Assembly (NCBI RefSeq): GCF_014646635.1
Contig: NZ_BMNQ01000029.1
Span: 1 to 42,584, forward strand
Length of the DNA stretch: 42,584 bases
Direction: 5' to 3'
Source: Lentibacillus kapialis
Lineage (GTDB): Bacteria > Bacillota > Bacilli > Bacillales > Amphibacillaceae
In this document: in pieces, positions 32,021-40,513 of the stretch
Layout of the letters: every line of letters starts with the position of its first letter
Numbering within the stretch: the stretch's first letter is position 1
Translations under genes and position numbers: made by a program
The notes under the pieces: generated by a model
Database searches by the model: none
Told to the model about the DNA's origin: nothing
Seen by the model: only the letters and a program-made list of their open reading frames with translations

Positions 32021-33190
32021 GTGACAGATATTAAACGATTATCTTTAACAGATGCTGACAATATTTTTGCCTTATCGCAATTTGCGTTCCAATATGATTT
32101 AACAAAAGATGCATTAAATAAGAAAAAGGAAGAAGCAGAGCGCCATATCATTTGGGGATGGATGGCAAATGATCAGCTGGCTGCCAAACTGCACCTCATC
32201 CCCCTATCGTGCTATATCAACGGGAGAACGTTTGAGATGGGTGGCATCAGTTCTGTAGCGACGTGGCCTGAGTATCGCAGACAGGGAGCTGTGAGGGACT
32301 TGCTGTATCATGCATTACATCATATGCGTCAACACGGACAAACCCTCTCATTTCTGCACCCGTTTTCATTCGCTTTTTACCGGAAATACGGCTGGGAACA
32401 TACATTTTCGGAAAAGACATACACCATACCAATCACTGTATTAAAGCGGCAATGGCAAGTTTCCGGTTATGTTCGGCGTATTGAAGATGATATCAATGCT
32501 TTACATACGGTTTATAGCGAATACGCCAAAAATTTTAACGGGACGCTTGTCCGTGATGAAAAATGGTGGGAACAGCGGGTGTTACGCGGAAACTGGCATA
32601 AAGCGGCTGCTTTTGAAGAAAACGGTAATACGGCGGGATATATTCTTTATAACGTGAAAGACGAAAAAGTGACCGTTCATGAACATGCCTTTACCACGCT
32701 TAATGCGCAAAAATTACTCCTGCAATTTATTGCGAATCATGATTCAATGGCGGAAAAAGTTGAAATGACCGTGCCGGAAAATGACAATCTGACGTTGCTT
32801 GTCGATGAACCCCGGTTTGAGCAAAAAATCACTCCGTACTTTATGGCGCGCATTGTCGATGTTCACGCATTCTTACAAGCATACCCATTCATAAAAGAAC
32901 TCACTGAAGCGGTGACTTTACATATAACAGATGATTTTTTGCCGGAAAACAATGGTGACTATCAGCTATCACGGACAGAAACCGGCATAAATGTGACTTG
33001 TATGCCATGGAACATCAGACAAGATGAAGGTATTGACTGCAGCGTGCAACAGCTCACTTCCATGCTGATGGGCTATAAGCGGCCTTTCGAGCTTTATGCT
33101 GCAGACCTGCTCCGAGGGAGGTGGGAACAGGTTCACCAGCTGGAAAATATCATTCCGCATCGGCAAACATATTTCCCGGATTTTTATTGA
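32021..33190 (+). CDS. Eis-like GNAT N-acetyltransferase with SCP2-like C-terminal domain
   Basis: Acetyl-CoA-dependent N-acetyltransferase of 389 residues, the usual size for Eis-type proteins. The first GNAT domain has Met-Gly-Gly-Ile-Ser-Ser-Val-Ala-Thr-Trp-Pro-Glu-Tyr-Arg-Arg-Gln-Gly near residues 72-88, which includes the acetyl-CoA loop, followed by Phe-Tyr-Arg-Lys-Tyr-Gly-Trp-Glu. A second GNAT-like domain follows, and the last 100 residues (with Asp-Asp-Phe-Leu-Pro-Glu-Asn-Asn-Gly) look like the SCP2-type domain that closes the active site. Relatives acetylate aminoglycosides or other amines; the substrate here is unknown. GTG 32021 is chosen for AGGAGGTG seven bases upstream, although the frame is open from 31967. 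It stands alone, with its own upstream region. Confidence 0.85.
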   Translation: MTDIKRLSLTDADNIFALSQFAFQYDLTKDALNKKKEEAERHIIWGWMANDQLAAKLHLIPLSCYINGRTFEMGGISSVATWPEYRRQGAVRDLLYHALHHMRQHGQTLSFLHPFSFAFYRKYGWEHTFSEKTYTIPITVLKRQWQVSGYVRRIEDDINALHTVYSEYAKNFNGTLVRDEKWWEQRVLRGNWHKAAAFEENGNTAGYILYNVKDEKVTVHEHAFTTLNAQKLLLQFIANHDSMAEKVEMTVPENDNLTLLVDEPRFEQKITPYFMARIVDVHAFLQAYPFIKELTEAVTLHITDDFLPENNGDYQLSRTETGINVTCMPWNIRQDEGIDCSVQQLTSMLMGYKRPFELYAADLLRGRWEQVHQLENIIPHRQTYFPDFY

Positions 33191-33226
33191 GTTTTCGGGG
33201 AATACGAGCTTTTATTACAAAAAACA

Positions 33227-33255
33227 TTGAAATTAGTGTGATATTTTCATATATT
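33227..33255 (+). promoter_or_regulatory. sigma-A promoter of the membrane protein/adaptor pair
   Basis: TTGAAA at 33227-33232, 17 bases, and TATATT at 33250-33255, about 58 bases before the start at 33313. Confidence 0.6.
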
Positions 33256-33312
33256 ACGTTAAAATAGACAGTAAAACGGTAACAACCATTATTTACTAAA
33301 GGAATGTCGTTC

Positions 33313-33987
33313 ATGCTCTATCATGTAAATCCTGTAAAATTCTTTTTTCCAATTGATGATCATTTATTCCGGCTGAAAAAAGCAGAGGCTCTGAAAAATT
33401 TGTGGAAAATCAGTTTGTTGCTGATCCTATGCAGTACAGGTGTATATGCCTGGATGGCGCTCCTTGGTGTTGGGTCAGGTATGATTTCTGCCGAGGCAAT
33501 ATCTTTGACTTCATTTGAATATGAGGCGGGCAAGGTTTGGTTCGTGCTGGGACGGATGGTATTTGCCGTCGTTTTTGCTTTATTGGTGCTATTTATTCCA
33601 TCATTATTCTTTTACTCATTTACGGATATCCCTTTTAAAAAAATCATCATCCTGCAGCAAATTGTTCTTTTTGTCATGCTGGCTGAACGGGTCTTGTGGA
33701 TACCACTGGCCGTTTATGGTGGGCTGGACTGGTTTGTATCACCATGGTCGTTTGGTATTATAGCTTCATATGTCACCGATACGCTGTGGGTCGTTGTCTT
33801 TTTCGGTGCTATTTCACTCTTTCAACTGTGGATTATCTGGTTTCAGGTGAAATTTTTAAACTATCTGTCACCGGTTAAAAAGCCTTGGATTTGGCTGAGT
33901 GTGATTTTTATACATATCTTTTACTGGATCGGTACAGCTGCACTGGCATTTCTGGATAGTCATTTGGTAAGTGGGTGGTTTGCATGA
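33313..33987 (+). CDS. membrane protein of unknown function (Yip1-like)
   Basis: Integral membrane protein of 224 residues with five predicted helices (about 32-52, 75-100, 110-130, 145-170 and 190-212) and a hydrophilic start containing Phe-Phe-Pro-Ile-Asp-Asp-His. The layout resembles Yip1/YIF1-type bacterial proteins such as YknW, which accompanies an ABC-type efflux system in Bacillus subtilis, but no decisive motif is seen. ATG 33313 has AAAGGA nine bases upstream; the ATG at 33304 touches that site. Its stop overlaps the start of the HlyD-like gene by four bases (ATGA), so the two are translationally coupled and probably work together at the membrane. Confidence 0.65.
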   Translation: MLYHVNPVKFFFPIDDHLFRLKKAEALKNLWKISLLLILCSTGVYAWMALLGVGSGMISAEAISLTSFEYEAGKVWFVLGRMVFAVVFALLVLFIPSLFFYSFTDIPFKKIIILQQIVLFVMLAERVLWIPLAVYGGLDWFVSPWSFGIIASYVTDTLWVVVFFGAISLFQLWIIWFQVKFLNYLSPVKKPWIWLSVIFIHIFYWIGTAALAFLDSHLVSGWFA

Positions 33988-35468
33988 GTCGTCGCAAAAA
34001 ACTTATTTTGACAGTTTCTGTGTTATTTATTGGTATTAATAGTTTGCTTGTATATTTTGATGATAAAGACCGTGTCTCGCGGTTGACATATGTCCGGGAT
34101 TGGGCTGAAACTGTTGAAAAAGATATGTACGAGACAATCGAAACAACCGCGGTTTTGGCCACTGCTGAAGAGAAAAATGTCTACTTTGCTCAGGAAAAAG
34201 GGAGTTTTCAGGAATTCCTTGTTAAAGAAGGGGCTGACGTGGAAACGGGTGATCCGCTGTTCACATACCGGGTTGACAGTTATTTTGAAATAATGGCGGA
34301 TTTGGAAAGTAAACAACAAAAACTCAACGGAGAAATTCAGGCAATTGAATCGGCGATTGCCTCCATATCAGCTTATCGTATACCGCAAACTGACACGGAT
34401 ACCGAGTTTGATAATGAAGCGGGTACGCTGGAAATGACGCGTAAATCGGTTGATGCCAACTATATGAAAGAACAATATCTGGCTGAAAAGGAAAAAGAAC
34501 TTGCTCAGAAGGAAGCTGAATTGAAGAGTGTACAGGCACAGATATCCGAACTGGAGACGAACGGTGAGACGATTACGGTAGAAAGTCCCTATCAAGGAAA
34601 AGTAAGAGCTATTTCTGATTCACTCGATAACCCTGTTGTGACCATTTGGGGTAAACAGCTGCAGGCAGAAGGTGAGTTAACAGAAACGGAGCGAATGGCA
34701 GTTGAACAGAAGATGCCTGTAAAGGTAGATATCAGGGAAAATGAAGCTGTTTTAACGGGAACCTTGGATGCTATAAGTGATTCACCTGAAAACATTAATA
34801 TCCGTGGCTCGAGTCAGTACGCGTTTGAGGCGGGTTTAAAGGATGAATCCGATCAGCCCGCAGAAAATGATCAGTCGGCACAATCTGAAAGCGCGCCGCA
34901 AGCGGAAGAATCTGAAGGACAGACTGACCCCGCACCTGAAGAAGAGACAGAGGAAAATGGTCACCAGGAGGGCGCGCGTGAGACTGACGGGGCAGTTTCA
35001 ATCAAAGAAGCTGCAGATTCAAATCAGACGTCAGAATCCCCTGAATCAGGGGGGGGAGCCACACCACCAGACACTGAATCAGTTGAACAGGCTAAAGAGG
35101 AAAAATCCCGTATGGATCATTTATTGCCCGGTTATCATGCAGATGTCACGATAATAACCGATGAATCCAAAAAGGCAACCGTTGTAAAGCGAAAACAGCT
35201 TTTCAATAGTCATTTATGGAAAATGACAAGCGAAGGTCTGCTAATTAAGCAGCAGGTCGAGACAGGCATTCACATGGATGATCTGGTTGAGATGACAGAG
35301 GGCACAGCTCCCGGTGAATGGGTTGCTGAAGCAGATAACAGTCAATTTCGTGATGGTGCCGTGTTTATTACGCCATTGAAGCTTGATGACATAGAATGGC
35401 AAGATTTGAGTAAATATGATAATGTAAACTGGAAACGCTATATGATTATAGGGTTATTGTCGAGATAA
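33984..35468 (+). CDS. HlyD/MFP-like membrane fusion (efflux adaptor) protein
   Basis: Adaptor-type protein of 494 residues. A single N-terminal membrane helix (about 6-25) is followed by a lipoyl-like beta domain with Val-Lys-Glu-Gly-Ala-Asp-Val-Glu-Thr-Gly-Asp-Pro-Leu, and a coiled coil of about 90 residues rich in Glu, Lys and Gln. The second half of the lipoyl domain (Thr-Val-Glu-Ser-Pro-Tyr-Gln-Gly-Lys-Val) comes next. The beta-barrel is interrupted by a long low-complexity stretch rich in Glu, Ser, Gln and Pro (about residues 285-376) that is unusual for the family; the barrel resumes with Leu-Pro-Gly-Tyr-His-Ala-Asp-Val. Such adaptors normally serve ABC or MFS efflux pumps, but no ATPase or pump gene is adjacent. 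It starts inside the end of the preceding gene. Confidence 0.78.
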   Translation: MSRRKKLILTVSVLFIGINSLLVYFDDKDRVSRLTYVRDWAETVEKDMYETIETTAVLATAEEKNVYFAQEKGSFQEFLVKEGADVETGDPLFTYRVDSYFEIMADLESKQQKLNGEIQAIESAIASISAYRIPQTDTDTEFDNEAGTLEMTRKSVDANYMKEQYLAEKEKELAQKEAELKSVQAQISELETNGETITVESPYQGKVRAISDSLDNPVVTIWGKQLQAEGELTETERMAVEQKMPVKVDIRENEAVLTGTLDAISDSPENINIRGSSQYAFEAGLKDESDQPAENDQSAQSESAPQAEESEGQTDPAPEEETEENGHQEGARETDGAVSIKEAADSNQTSESPESGGGATPPDTESVEQAKEEKSRMDHLLPGYHADVTIITDESKKATVVKRKQLFNSHLWKMTSEGLLIKQQVETGIHMDDLVEMTEGTAPGEWVAEADNSQFRDGAVFITPLKLDDIEWQDLSKYDNVNWKRYMIIGLLSR

Positions 35469-35634
35469 ACAGGGAAAAAACAAACAAGGAATGTTGCATT
35501 TTGGCTATGGATTATACCTGTTTTTCTAATTAACAGGGGTTTGAGGATGATGTTAGAGCAATTCTTCCAATTGAAAGCAGCCATACTGAAATGGAACTAT
35601 CCGGTATGTTGACAGTAAAGGAGGGGTATATCTT

Positions 35635-36036
35635 ATGGATTTAGTCTACATAGGTGTTTTAATCATCGCTTTAGCGTTTGCGCTTGTAGTCACTTACGCT
35701 TCCCTTGTATTAAAACGCGCAGCAGACACGATGACAAGCCTCAGTCAAACGCTAAACGAAGTGGAACAGAAATTGCATTATATTACACCGGAATTGCGTG
35801 AAACGGTGGAGAAAACAGGTTATACTGTAGACGACCTGCAAGATAAAATCAATGCTGTGGATGATTGGTTTGGTACGCTTGAAAATTTGGGCATTTCCAT
35901 AAATGAGGGAAGCCGATTTGTGAACAAGCAGGCAAAGAACGCCTCATCATATACAACCTCAAAGAATCGAAGCAGGGTGACGCAATCGATCAAATGGGCC
36001 GATGTCGTATATAAACTTTATAAAAAAGTGACATGA
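35635..36036 (+). CDS. DUF948 family protein (YoxC-like), copy 1
   Basis: Small membrane-anchored protein of 133 residues. One N-terminal transmembrane helix (about 4-24) is followed by amphipathic helices with a heptad pattern (Met-Thr-Ser-Leu-Ser-Gln-Thr-Leu, Val-Glu-Lys-Thr) and a basic end with Tyr-Lys-Leu-Tyr-Lys-Lys. This is the DUF948 plan; relatives in Bacillus include general-stress proteins of unknown mechanism. AAAGGAGG precedes ATG 35635. A second DUF948 gene follows 61 bases downstream and a third faces it, so the three probably serve related roles. No clear sigma-B promoter was found. Confidence 0.75.
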   Translation: MDLVYIGVLIIALAFALVVTYASLVLKRAADTMTSLSQTLNEVEQKLHYITPELRETVEKTGYTVDDLQDKINAVDDWFGTLENLGISINEGSRFVNKQAKNASSYTTSKNRSRVTQSIKWADVVYKLYKKVT

Positions 36037-36097
36037 ACATGACTCACAGAAATGATCAACAAATTCAAAAAAAAAAACGGGGAAATGAGGGATAATT

Positions 36098-36436
36098 ATG
36101 AGTTTGACCGGAATTGGTGTCGTACTGATTGGAATAGCTTTTCTTGTGATTGCCGTATATGCGGCTTGGACATTGAATAACCTGGCTAACGTGCTTCGGG
36201 GAATCGAGAAAACGGTCGATCAGATGCCACAGCAGCTGGATGATATTTTCAGAGAAACAGGCCAAATGCTTAGCCATACAAATGTTACGATTTCAGAAGT
36301 GAACGATAAACTGCGCACATTAAGTCCTTTGTTTTACATGGCCAATGATGTGGGTGAGATGTCCAGAAAATTAACCACCCCTCTGGCCAGGTTCAGTATA
36401 AATAAGCGCCATAAAAAAACTGAGAATGAAAAGTAA
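36098..36436 (+). CDS. DUF948 family protein, copy 2
   Basis: A 112-residue paralogue of the preceding protein with the same plan: a membrane helix at about 5-27, then a coiled-coil-prone segment with Gln-Met-Pro-Gln-Gln-Leu-Asp-Asp and Thr-Ile-Ser-Glu-Val-Asn-Asp-Lys-Leu, and a Lys-rich tail. It lacks the Tyr-Lys-rich tail of copies 1 and 3. Its start follows a GAGG site. Its TAA stop is the first base triplet of the shared terminator stem at 36434. Probably co-transcribed with copy 1. Confidence 0.72.
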   Translation: MSLTGIGVVLIGIAFLVIAVYAAWTLNNLANVLRGIEKTVDQMPQQLDDIFRETGQMLSHTNVTISEVNDKLRTLSPLFYMANDVGEMSRKLTTPLARFSINKRHKKTENEK

Positions 36437-36459
36437 ATCCCCTCGTGGCAGGGGATTTA
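36434..36459. terminator. bidirectional terminator shared by convergent DUF948 genes
   Basis: TAAATCCCCT (36434-36443) pairs perfectly with AGGGGATTTA (36450-36459). The stop codons of both converging genes lie in the stem itself (TAA 36434-36436 on plus, TAA 36459-36457 on minus). Confidence 0.85.
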
Positions 36460-36873
36460 CTTATTGGCTTTATTCTTTTGATATAAACCATATCCTAACG
36501 CCATGACGCCATAAATACCCTCAAGGTGATAGCGCTCCATCATGGCATTATCTGTTTTATGTTTCATGTCGTCATTGATTTTTGCCATACTATTGAAGAG
36601 ATGCTCCAATGATTTGCCAATGTTACCGATGATCTGAAAAATCGGCGCAAGTTTGCCAAGTTGTTCATTCAGATGTTTGACCGTATCGTTAGCCGAACTT
36701 AAGGCGGTTTTCAAATCTGTTATCATATCAGCCACCTGGTTCGGAAGATTGTCTGTTGTCTTTTGCACACCAGCCAGCACTTTCGTCAGGTTTTGGAGTG
36801 GTTTGATCAACAGGAAAACAAGTCCGAGCAATGCAAGGCCAATGATGATGACACCAATTCCTACCCAATCCAT
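36457..36873 (-). CDS. DUF948 family protein, copy 3
   Basis: A 138-residue protein of the same family on the opposite strand. It starts Met-Asp-Trp-Val-Gly-Ile-Gly-Val and has one membrane helix (about 4-26), then a long amphipathic helix region with Asn-Leu-Pro-Asn-Gln-Val-Ala-Asp-Met and Val-Lys-His-Leu-Asn-Glu-Gln-Leu-Gly-Lys-Leu, and a tail Tyr-Gly-Leu-Tyr-Gln-Lys-Asn like that of copy 1. GGAG precedes its ATG. It is transcribed away from cwlD, and the two genes share the 119-base region 36874-36991, which is AT-rich and should hold both promoters. Confidence 0.72.
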   Translation of the reverse strand: MDWVGIGVIIIGLALLGLVFLLIKPLQNLTKVLAGVQKTTDNLPNQVADMITDLKTALSSANDTVKHLNEQLGKLAPIFQIIGNIGKSLEHLFNSMAKINDDMKHKTDNAMMERYHLEGIYGVMALGYGLYQKNKANK

Positions 36874-36991
36874 ATAATTTCTCCTTTTCGATTTGTTATG
36901 TCATATACACTTCATTCCTTCTTTTATCTTATCATAAACGAGAAACTCGTCCCATACAATTAAAAAAGCATAATGATAAGGAGCGAACGGT

Positions 36992-37708
36992 ATGGCGCGG
37001 TTTAAAAGGATTATTTTATGGGGGCTAGGGGTTATTATTTTGGCGCTGCTTATCCAATTTCCGATTCAACAGGTGGACTCAACATGGCAAACTTGGTCTC
37101 TGCCATTGTCAGGAAAGACGATTGTGATTGATCCCGGCCATGGCGGAGCTGACGGGGGAGCGGTTGGCAAAGATGAGACGCTGGAGAAAGATGTTGCGCT
37201 GGAGGTTGCCAAAAAAGCGCGGGATTTTCTTCAGCAGTCCGGTGCCCTTGTATATCTCACCCGGGAGGAGGATAAGGATCTTGCCCCGAAAGATACCGAG
37301 GGACTGTCACGGCGAAAAGCGGCGGATATTCGTAAACGACTGGCGTTCATTCATAATAAGGAAGCTGATTTTTTTATTACAGTCCATTTAAATGCATTGT
37401 CATCCGAGAAATGGCATGGAGCACAAACTTTTTATTATCCCAAACAGGACAAAAGCAAACATCTGGCTGAGATGATTCAGTCTGAGATTATTCGCAATCT
37501 GGAAAATACAACACGCGAACCGCTGACACTCAATAATGTTTATTTGTTGAAACATGCAGAAGTACCCGGTGCTCTTGTTGAACTCGGGTTTTTATCCAAC
37601 GAACATGAATTGGAGCGCTTGAAGCAAGATGCATATCAACGGAAAATGGCAGGGAGTATTTATCAGGGAATATTGCGATACATTACTGAGGAATCTGAAC
37701 AGGAATAA
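36992..37708 (+). CDS. cwlD: germination-specific N-acetylmuramoyl-L-alanine amidase CwlD
   Basis: Zinc amidase of 238 residues (family usual about 237). A short N-terminal hydrophobic anchor (about 7-24) is followed by an Amidase_3 domain. The zinc and catalytic residues are visible: His in Asp-Pro-Gly-His-Gly-Gly, Glu in Asp-Glu-Thr-Leu-Glu-Lys-Asp, His in Thr-Val-His-Leu-Asn-Ala, and Glu in Leu-Val-Glu-Leu-Gly-Phe-Leu-Ser-Asn. In Bacillus, CwlD cleaves the peptide side chain from muramic acid during cortex assembly, the step before muramic-delta-lactam formation by a PdaA-type deacetylase. The start at 36992 has AAGGAG upstream. Position next to salA and gerD matches the order in Bacillus subtilis. 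Confidence 0.93.
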   Translation: MARFKRIILWGLGVIILALLIQFPIQQVDSTWQTWSLPLSGKTIVIDPGHGGADGGAVGKDETLEKDVALEVAKKARDFLQQSGALVYLTREEDKDLAPKDTEGLSRRKAADIRKRLAFIHNKEADFFITVHLNALSSEKWHGAQTFYYPKQDKSKHLAEMIQSEIIRNLENTTREPLTLNNVYLLKHAEVPGALVELGFLSNEHELERLKQDAYQRKMAGSIYQGILRYITEESEQE

Positions 37709-37851
37709 CTTAATCCCTTAAAATCAAGGCTGTTTAACAAAATCAATGATTCAAATCACTTAGAATTTAAGTGTTTTGTGTTATACTGGCGTTGTATGCA
37801 AATTACTAAAACGTTGTTGTATATATGCCAGGAAAGGGATGGTGACCAGTC

Positions 37852-38910
37852 GTGTTATCGAAAGAGGAAATAACAGAACTCCTGAAACCTGTTCAGGATC
37901 CGTTTTTACATAAAACGCTGGAGGAAACAGACGGAATTAAAGGGATTAGTATTAAAGAGGAGAAAAAGCATGTCAGTGTAAAAATTGGCATTGCTAAAAC
38001 GAATACCGCAGAACAAATGGACCTGCAACAGGAAATCGTCGGTATTTTGAAGAAAAATGGTGCATCAACCGTCGGACTTCGTTTTGAACAATTGCCTGAT
38101 GAGGTTATCCAGCAATTTCAGCCGGCTGCAGAAGCAGAAAAGGAAAAATCGCTCCTGGGCGTCAGCAAACAGCCTAACTTTATAGCTATTTCAAGTGGTA
38201 AAGGGGGCGTTGGAAAGTCAACGGTGACCGTCAACTTGGCGGTGTCATTGATGCGCTTGGGTAAAAAAGTCGGTATCATTGATGCAGACATTTACGGATT
38301 CAGTATACCGGATATGATGGGCATTGAAAACAGGCCACAAGTTCGCGGTGAAAAGATTATTCCGGTCGAACGTTTTGGGATACAAGTCATCTCCATGGGC
38401 TTTTTTGTAGAGGATAATTCACCAATCATTTGGCGGGGACCAATGCTTGGAAAAATGCTGAATAGTTTTTTCAAGGAAGTCGAATGGGGCGATTTGGATT
38501 ATCTGCTGCTTGATCTTCCGCCGGGAACCGGTGATATTGCTATGGATGTCCATGAATTGATTCCCTCGGCCAAAGAAGTGATTGTTACCACACCCCACCC
38601 TTCAGCAGCATTTGTGGCGGCACGCGCCGGACAAATGGCGATTAAGACAGAACATGAAATCCTTGGGGTCATCGAAAACATGGCGTATTACGAAAGTAAG
38701 AAAACCGGGGAGAAAGAGTATGTGTTTGGTCAAGGCGGCGGGCAAAAACTAGCGGACGTACTGCAGACGAAAGTGATGGGCAACCTGCCACTGCAGCAGC
38801 CATATGAGGAAGAGGATGAATTTTCGCCGTCCGTTTATCAAGAAGACCATCCGCTTGGCAAGGAGTACCATAAAATAGCATCTAAAATTGTTGCGAAAGT
38901 GGAGGAATAA
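37852..38910 (+). CDS. salA: Mrp/NBP35-type P-loop ATPase SalA
   Basis: Cytosolic ATPase of 352 residues. An N-terminal MIP18-like domain (about 1-90) leads into a ParA/Mrp domain. The Walker A is Gly-Lys-Gly-Gly-Val-Gly-Lys-Ser near residues 116-123; Asp-Ala-Asp-Ile-Tyr-Gly and Leu-Pro-Pro-Gly-Thr-Gly-Asp follow. The Cys-X2-Cys pair of iron-sulfur carrier Mrp proteins is absent: the equivalent place reads Tyr-Tyr-Glu-Ser-Lys-Lys. SalA in Bacillus subtilis regulates extracellular protease production by acting on scoC expression. The start is GTG 37852 after GGGATGGTGA. The 143-base gap to cwlD contains TTATACT-type -10 sequences (near 37770), so it may have its own promoter. Confidence 0.9.
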   Translation: MLSKEEITELLKPVQDPFLHKTLEETDGIKGISIKEEKKHVSVKIGIAKTNTAEQMDLQQEIVGILKKNGASTVGLRFEQLPDEVIQQFQPAAEAEKEKSLLGVSKQPNFIAISSGKGGVGKSTVTVNLAVSLMRLGKKVGIIDADIYGFSIPDMMGIENRPQVRGEKIIPVERFGIQVISMGFFVEDNSPIIWRGPMLGKMLNSFFKEVEWGDLDYLLLDLPPGTGDIAMDVHELIPSAKEVIVTTPHPSAAFVAARAGQMAIKTEHEILGVIENMAYYESKKTGEKEYVFGQGGGQKLADVLQTKVMGNLPLQQPYEEEDEFSPSVYQEDHPLGKEYHKIASKIVAKVEE

Positions 38911-38942
38911 TTGCAAGCTAAGGCACATGCATACGTTGATTT

Positions 38943-39009
38943 AAAAAGAGGTGGCATCTGAGGTGGTCCAATACCATTTGGGCTCACCCGGTTTTGCCAC
39001 CTCTTTTTA
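38943..39009. terminator. terminator after salA (also facing gerD)
   Basis: AAAAAGAGGTGGCA at 38943-38956 pairs with TGCCACCTCTTTTT at 38995-39008. The stem encloses a loop of about 38 bases. Its A and T ends let it work in both directions, which suits the convergent genes salA and gerD. Confidence 0.8.
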
Positions 39010-39039
39010 TGGATCATGATTAAAAACGTCGTAAGGGTG

Positions 39040-39663
39040 TTATGATCCTCCGCCGTTCCCGCTGGATCCACCACTCCCCGAATTGCTACCTTGCTGGGAT
39101 TTTTGACCTTTCTGCTTGCCTTGTTCTTCAGCAGCCTTCAACAGTATTTTGCTTATTTTTTCCTGAAAAATCGGCGTTTCAAGTGTTTGCTGAATTTTTT
39201 TCTCCAGATGTTTGCTGAATTCCTGACTCTTCATAACACTCATCATTTGTTCGGTCATCTGAGGATCTTTCATCAGATCAAGCATTTGCTGCTGGAATTC
39301 TGAGTCTTTCATTAGTTCCTTCATCAATTTTTTTTGTTCATCAGCCATAGACTGGGCAAATGTTTTAACAAACGCCGGATCTTCAAACAGCTTCTTCCAA
39401 ATGTCAGTCGCTTTATCTGAGGAGAGAACTTCCTTTACTGATTTTTTAACAGCATCAGAATCCATAATAAGCTGCTGTTGCATTTTTTTATCGCTCAGGA
39501 TTTCCTGAAGAGCTTTCTTCCCGTCCTCGGTTTGTAATATGTCAACAACCATTTTTTTCGTCGTGTCATAATTGGCTTCTTCTCCAGATGCACCTTGTCC
39601 AGTACATCCGGAGATAAATGCAGCGGAAAGTAGGAAAAGGGAAACCAAAGTGGTTCGGAACAT
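39040..39663 (-). CDS. gerD: spore germination lipoprotein GerD
   Basis: Lipoprotein of 207 residues. The signal peptide ends in Ala-Phe-Ile-Ser-Gly-Cys near residue 20, so the protein is anchored to the spore inner membrane. The mature part is highly helical with repeated Met-Lys-Asp and Gln-Gln-Met units, as known for the GerD superhelix that clusters germinant receptors. The tail (last 30 residues) is rich in Gly, Ser and Gln. I start it at ATG with A at 39663, behind AGGAGG; the open frame upstream to 39702 is not needed. It is convergent with salA and divergent from kbaA, as in Bacillus subtilis. Expression in the forespore is expected from the family, not read here. Confidence 0.9.
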   Translation of the reverse strand: MFRTTLVSLFLLSAAFISGCTGQGASGEEANYDTTKKMVVDILQTEDGKKALQEILSDKKMQQQLIMDSDAVKKSVKEVLSSDKATDIWKKLFEDPAFVKTFAQSMADEQKKLMKELMKDSEFQQQMLDLMKDPQMTEQMMSVMKSQEFSKHLEKKIQQTLETPIFQEKISKILLKAAEEQGKQKGQKSQQGSNSGSGGSSGNGGGS

Positions 39664-39796
39664 ATTCAAATCCTCCTTCCTGTCATGTTTAATATGTGTC
39701 AAAACACCAAAAAATATGTATATATAGAAGTAAAAAGGACGCGTTCATGCTAAAATATATGAAGAATGTCGAGCATGCTTTAGGAGGAAATGTATT

Positions 39797-40435
39797 TTGA
39801 ATAGTCGAAAGCTGACAGGTTTGTTTTTGAAAACGTTACTGATTGGCGGGGTGGCAGGATTACTTACCAGTTTTTTTGTCAAACCGGCATCTTATACAGA
39901 TAATTTTGCCCCATTTGATGCTTTTGAACTCATCGGTGTTATTCTCTTTTTTCTCGGACTCGGTTTTGTATTCAGCGCTGTCAGTCAAACTGGTTTTTTT
40001 GCGTATTTGTTTATAAACCGGTTCGGACTCAGTTTGTTTAGGACGTTTTGGCCAACGGTTCAAGTGCTGCTGATTACATTTGTTGTGTTTGACTTGATTT
40101 ACTTTCCATACAATGATTCGGGTGGTCAGGTATCCATATTTTGGTTTGTTTTAATGGCTGCAGTCATTCTTGGCTACGGCTGGGTCGTATCGGAAATTAA
40201 AGCACGTGAGACGAACCGGAGGGCATTTATCCCGGCCCTTTTTCTGATGGTTGTCATGACGACTGTCGAATGGGTACCGGGTCTGAGTACTACTGGCACG
40301 GATTATGCATGGCTGATGATCATACCGCTGCTTGCTTGCAATACCTATCAATTGCTCATGTTACACCGTTTAACGGAATCGGACGGAAAAACGAGAGCAA
40401 ATTCTTCTGTAAAAGCAGGGGCAGATAAGACATAA
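39797..40435 (+). CDS. kbaA: KinB-signalling pathway activation protein KbaA
   Basis: Integral membrane protein of 212 residues with six predicted helices and a short Lys/Ser-rich end. In Bacillus subtilis KbaA is needed for signalling through the sporulation kinase KinB. The start is TTG 39797 behind AGGAGG, with a 133-base divergent region toward gerD. Assignment rests on length, membrane layout and the conserved gene order between gerD and pdaB. It ends in a strong terminator at 40437. Confidence 0.85.
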   Translation: MNSRKLTGLFLKTLLIGGVAGLLTSFFVKPASYTDNFAPFDAFELIGVILFFLGLGFVFSAVSQTGFFAYLFINRFGLSLFRTFWPTVQVLLITFVVFDLIYFPYNDSGGQVSIFWFVLMAAVILGYGWVVSEIKARETNRRAFIPALFLMVVMTTVEWVPGLSTTGTDYAWLMIIPLLACNTYQLLMLHRLTESDGKTRANSSVKAGADKT

Positions 40436-40436
40436 C

Positions 40437-40473
40437 AAAAGCCCGGTGTGCACGTTAGCACATCGGGGCTTTT
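40437..40473. terminator. terminator between kbaA and pdaB
   Basis: AAAAGCCCGGTGTGC (40437-40451) pairs with GCACATCGGGGCTTTT (40458-40473) with few mismatches, ending in a T run. It can serve both converging genes. Confidence 0.8.
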
Positions 40474-40513
40474 GTAGTTCTGGGCTGGCGGAAAAGGCGC
40501 TTTATCTTTGGTG

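Noticed and set aside
35522-35545. Possible sigma-B promoter before the first DUF948 gene
   Set aside because: GTTTTT and GGGTTT are present, but the spacing of about 11 and the poor match to the -10 box make it too weak to claim.
38957-38994. T-box or other riboswitch in the loop of the salA terminator
   Set aside because: GAGGTGGTCC loosely recalls a T-box word, but the element follows a gene on plus and faces the end of gerD on minus, so there is no downstream gene to control.
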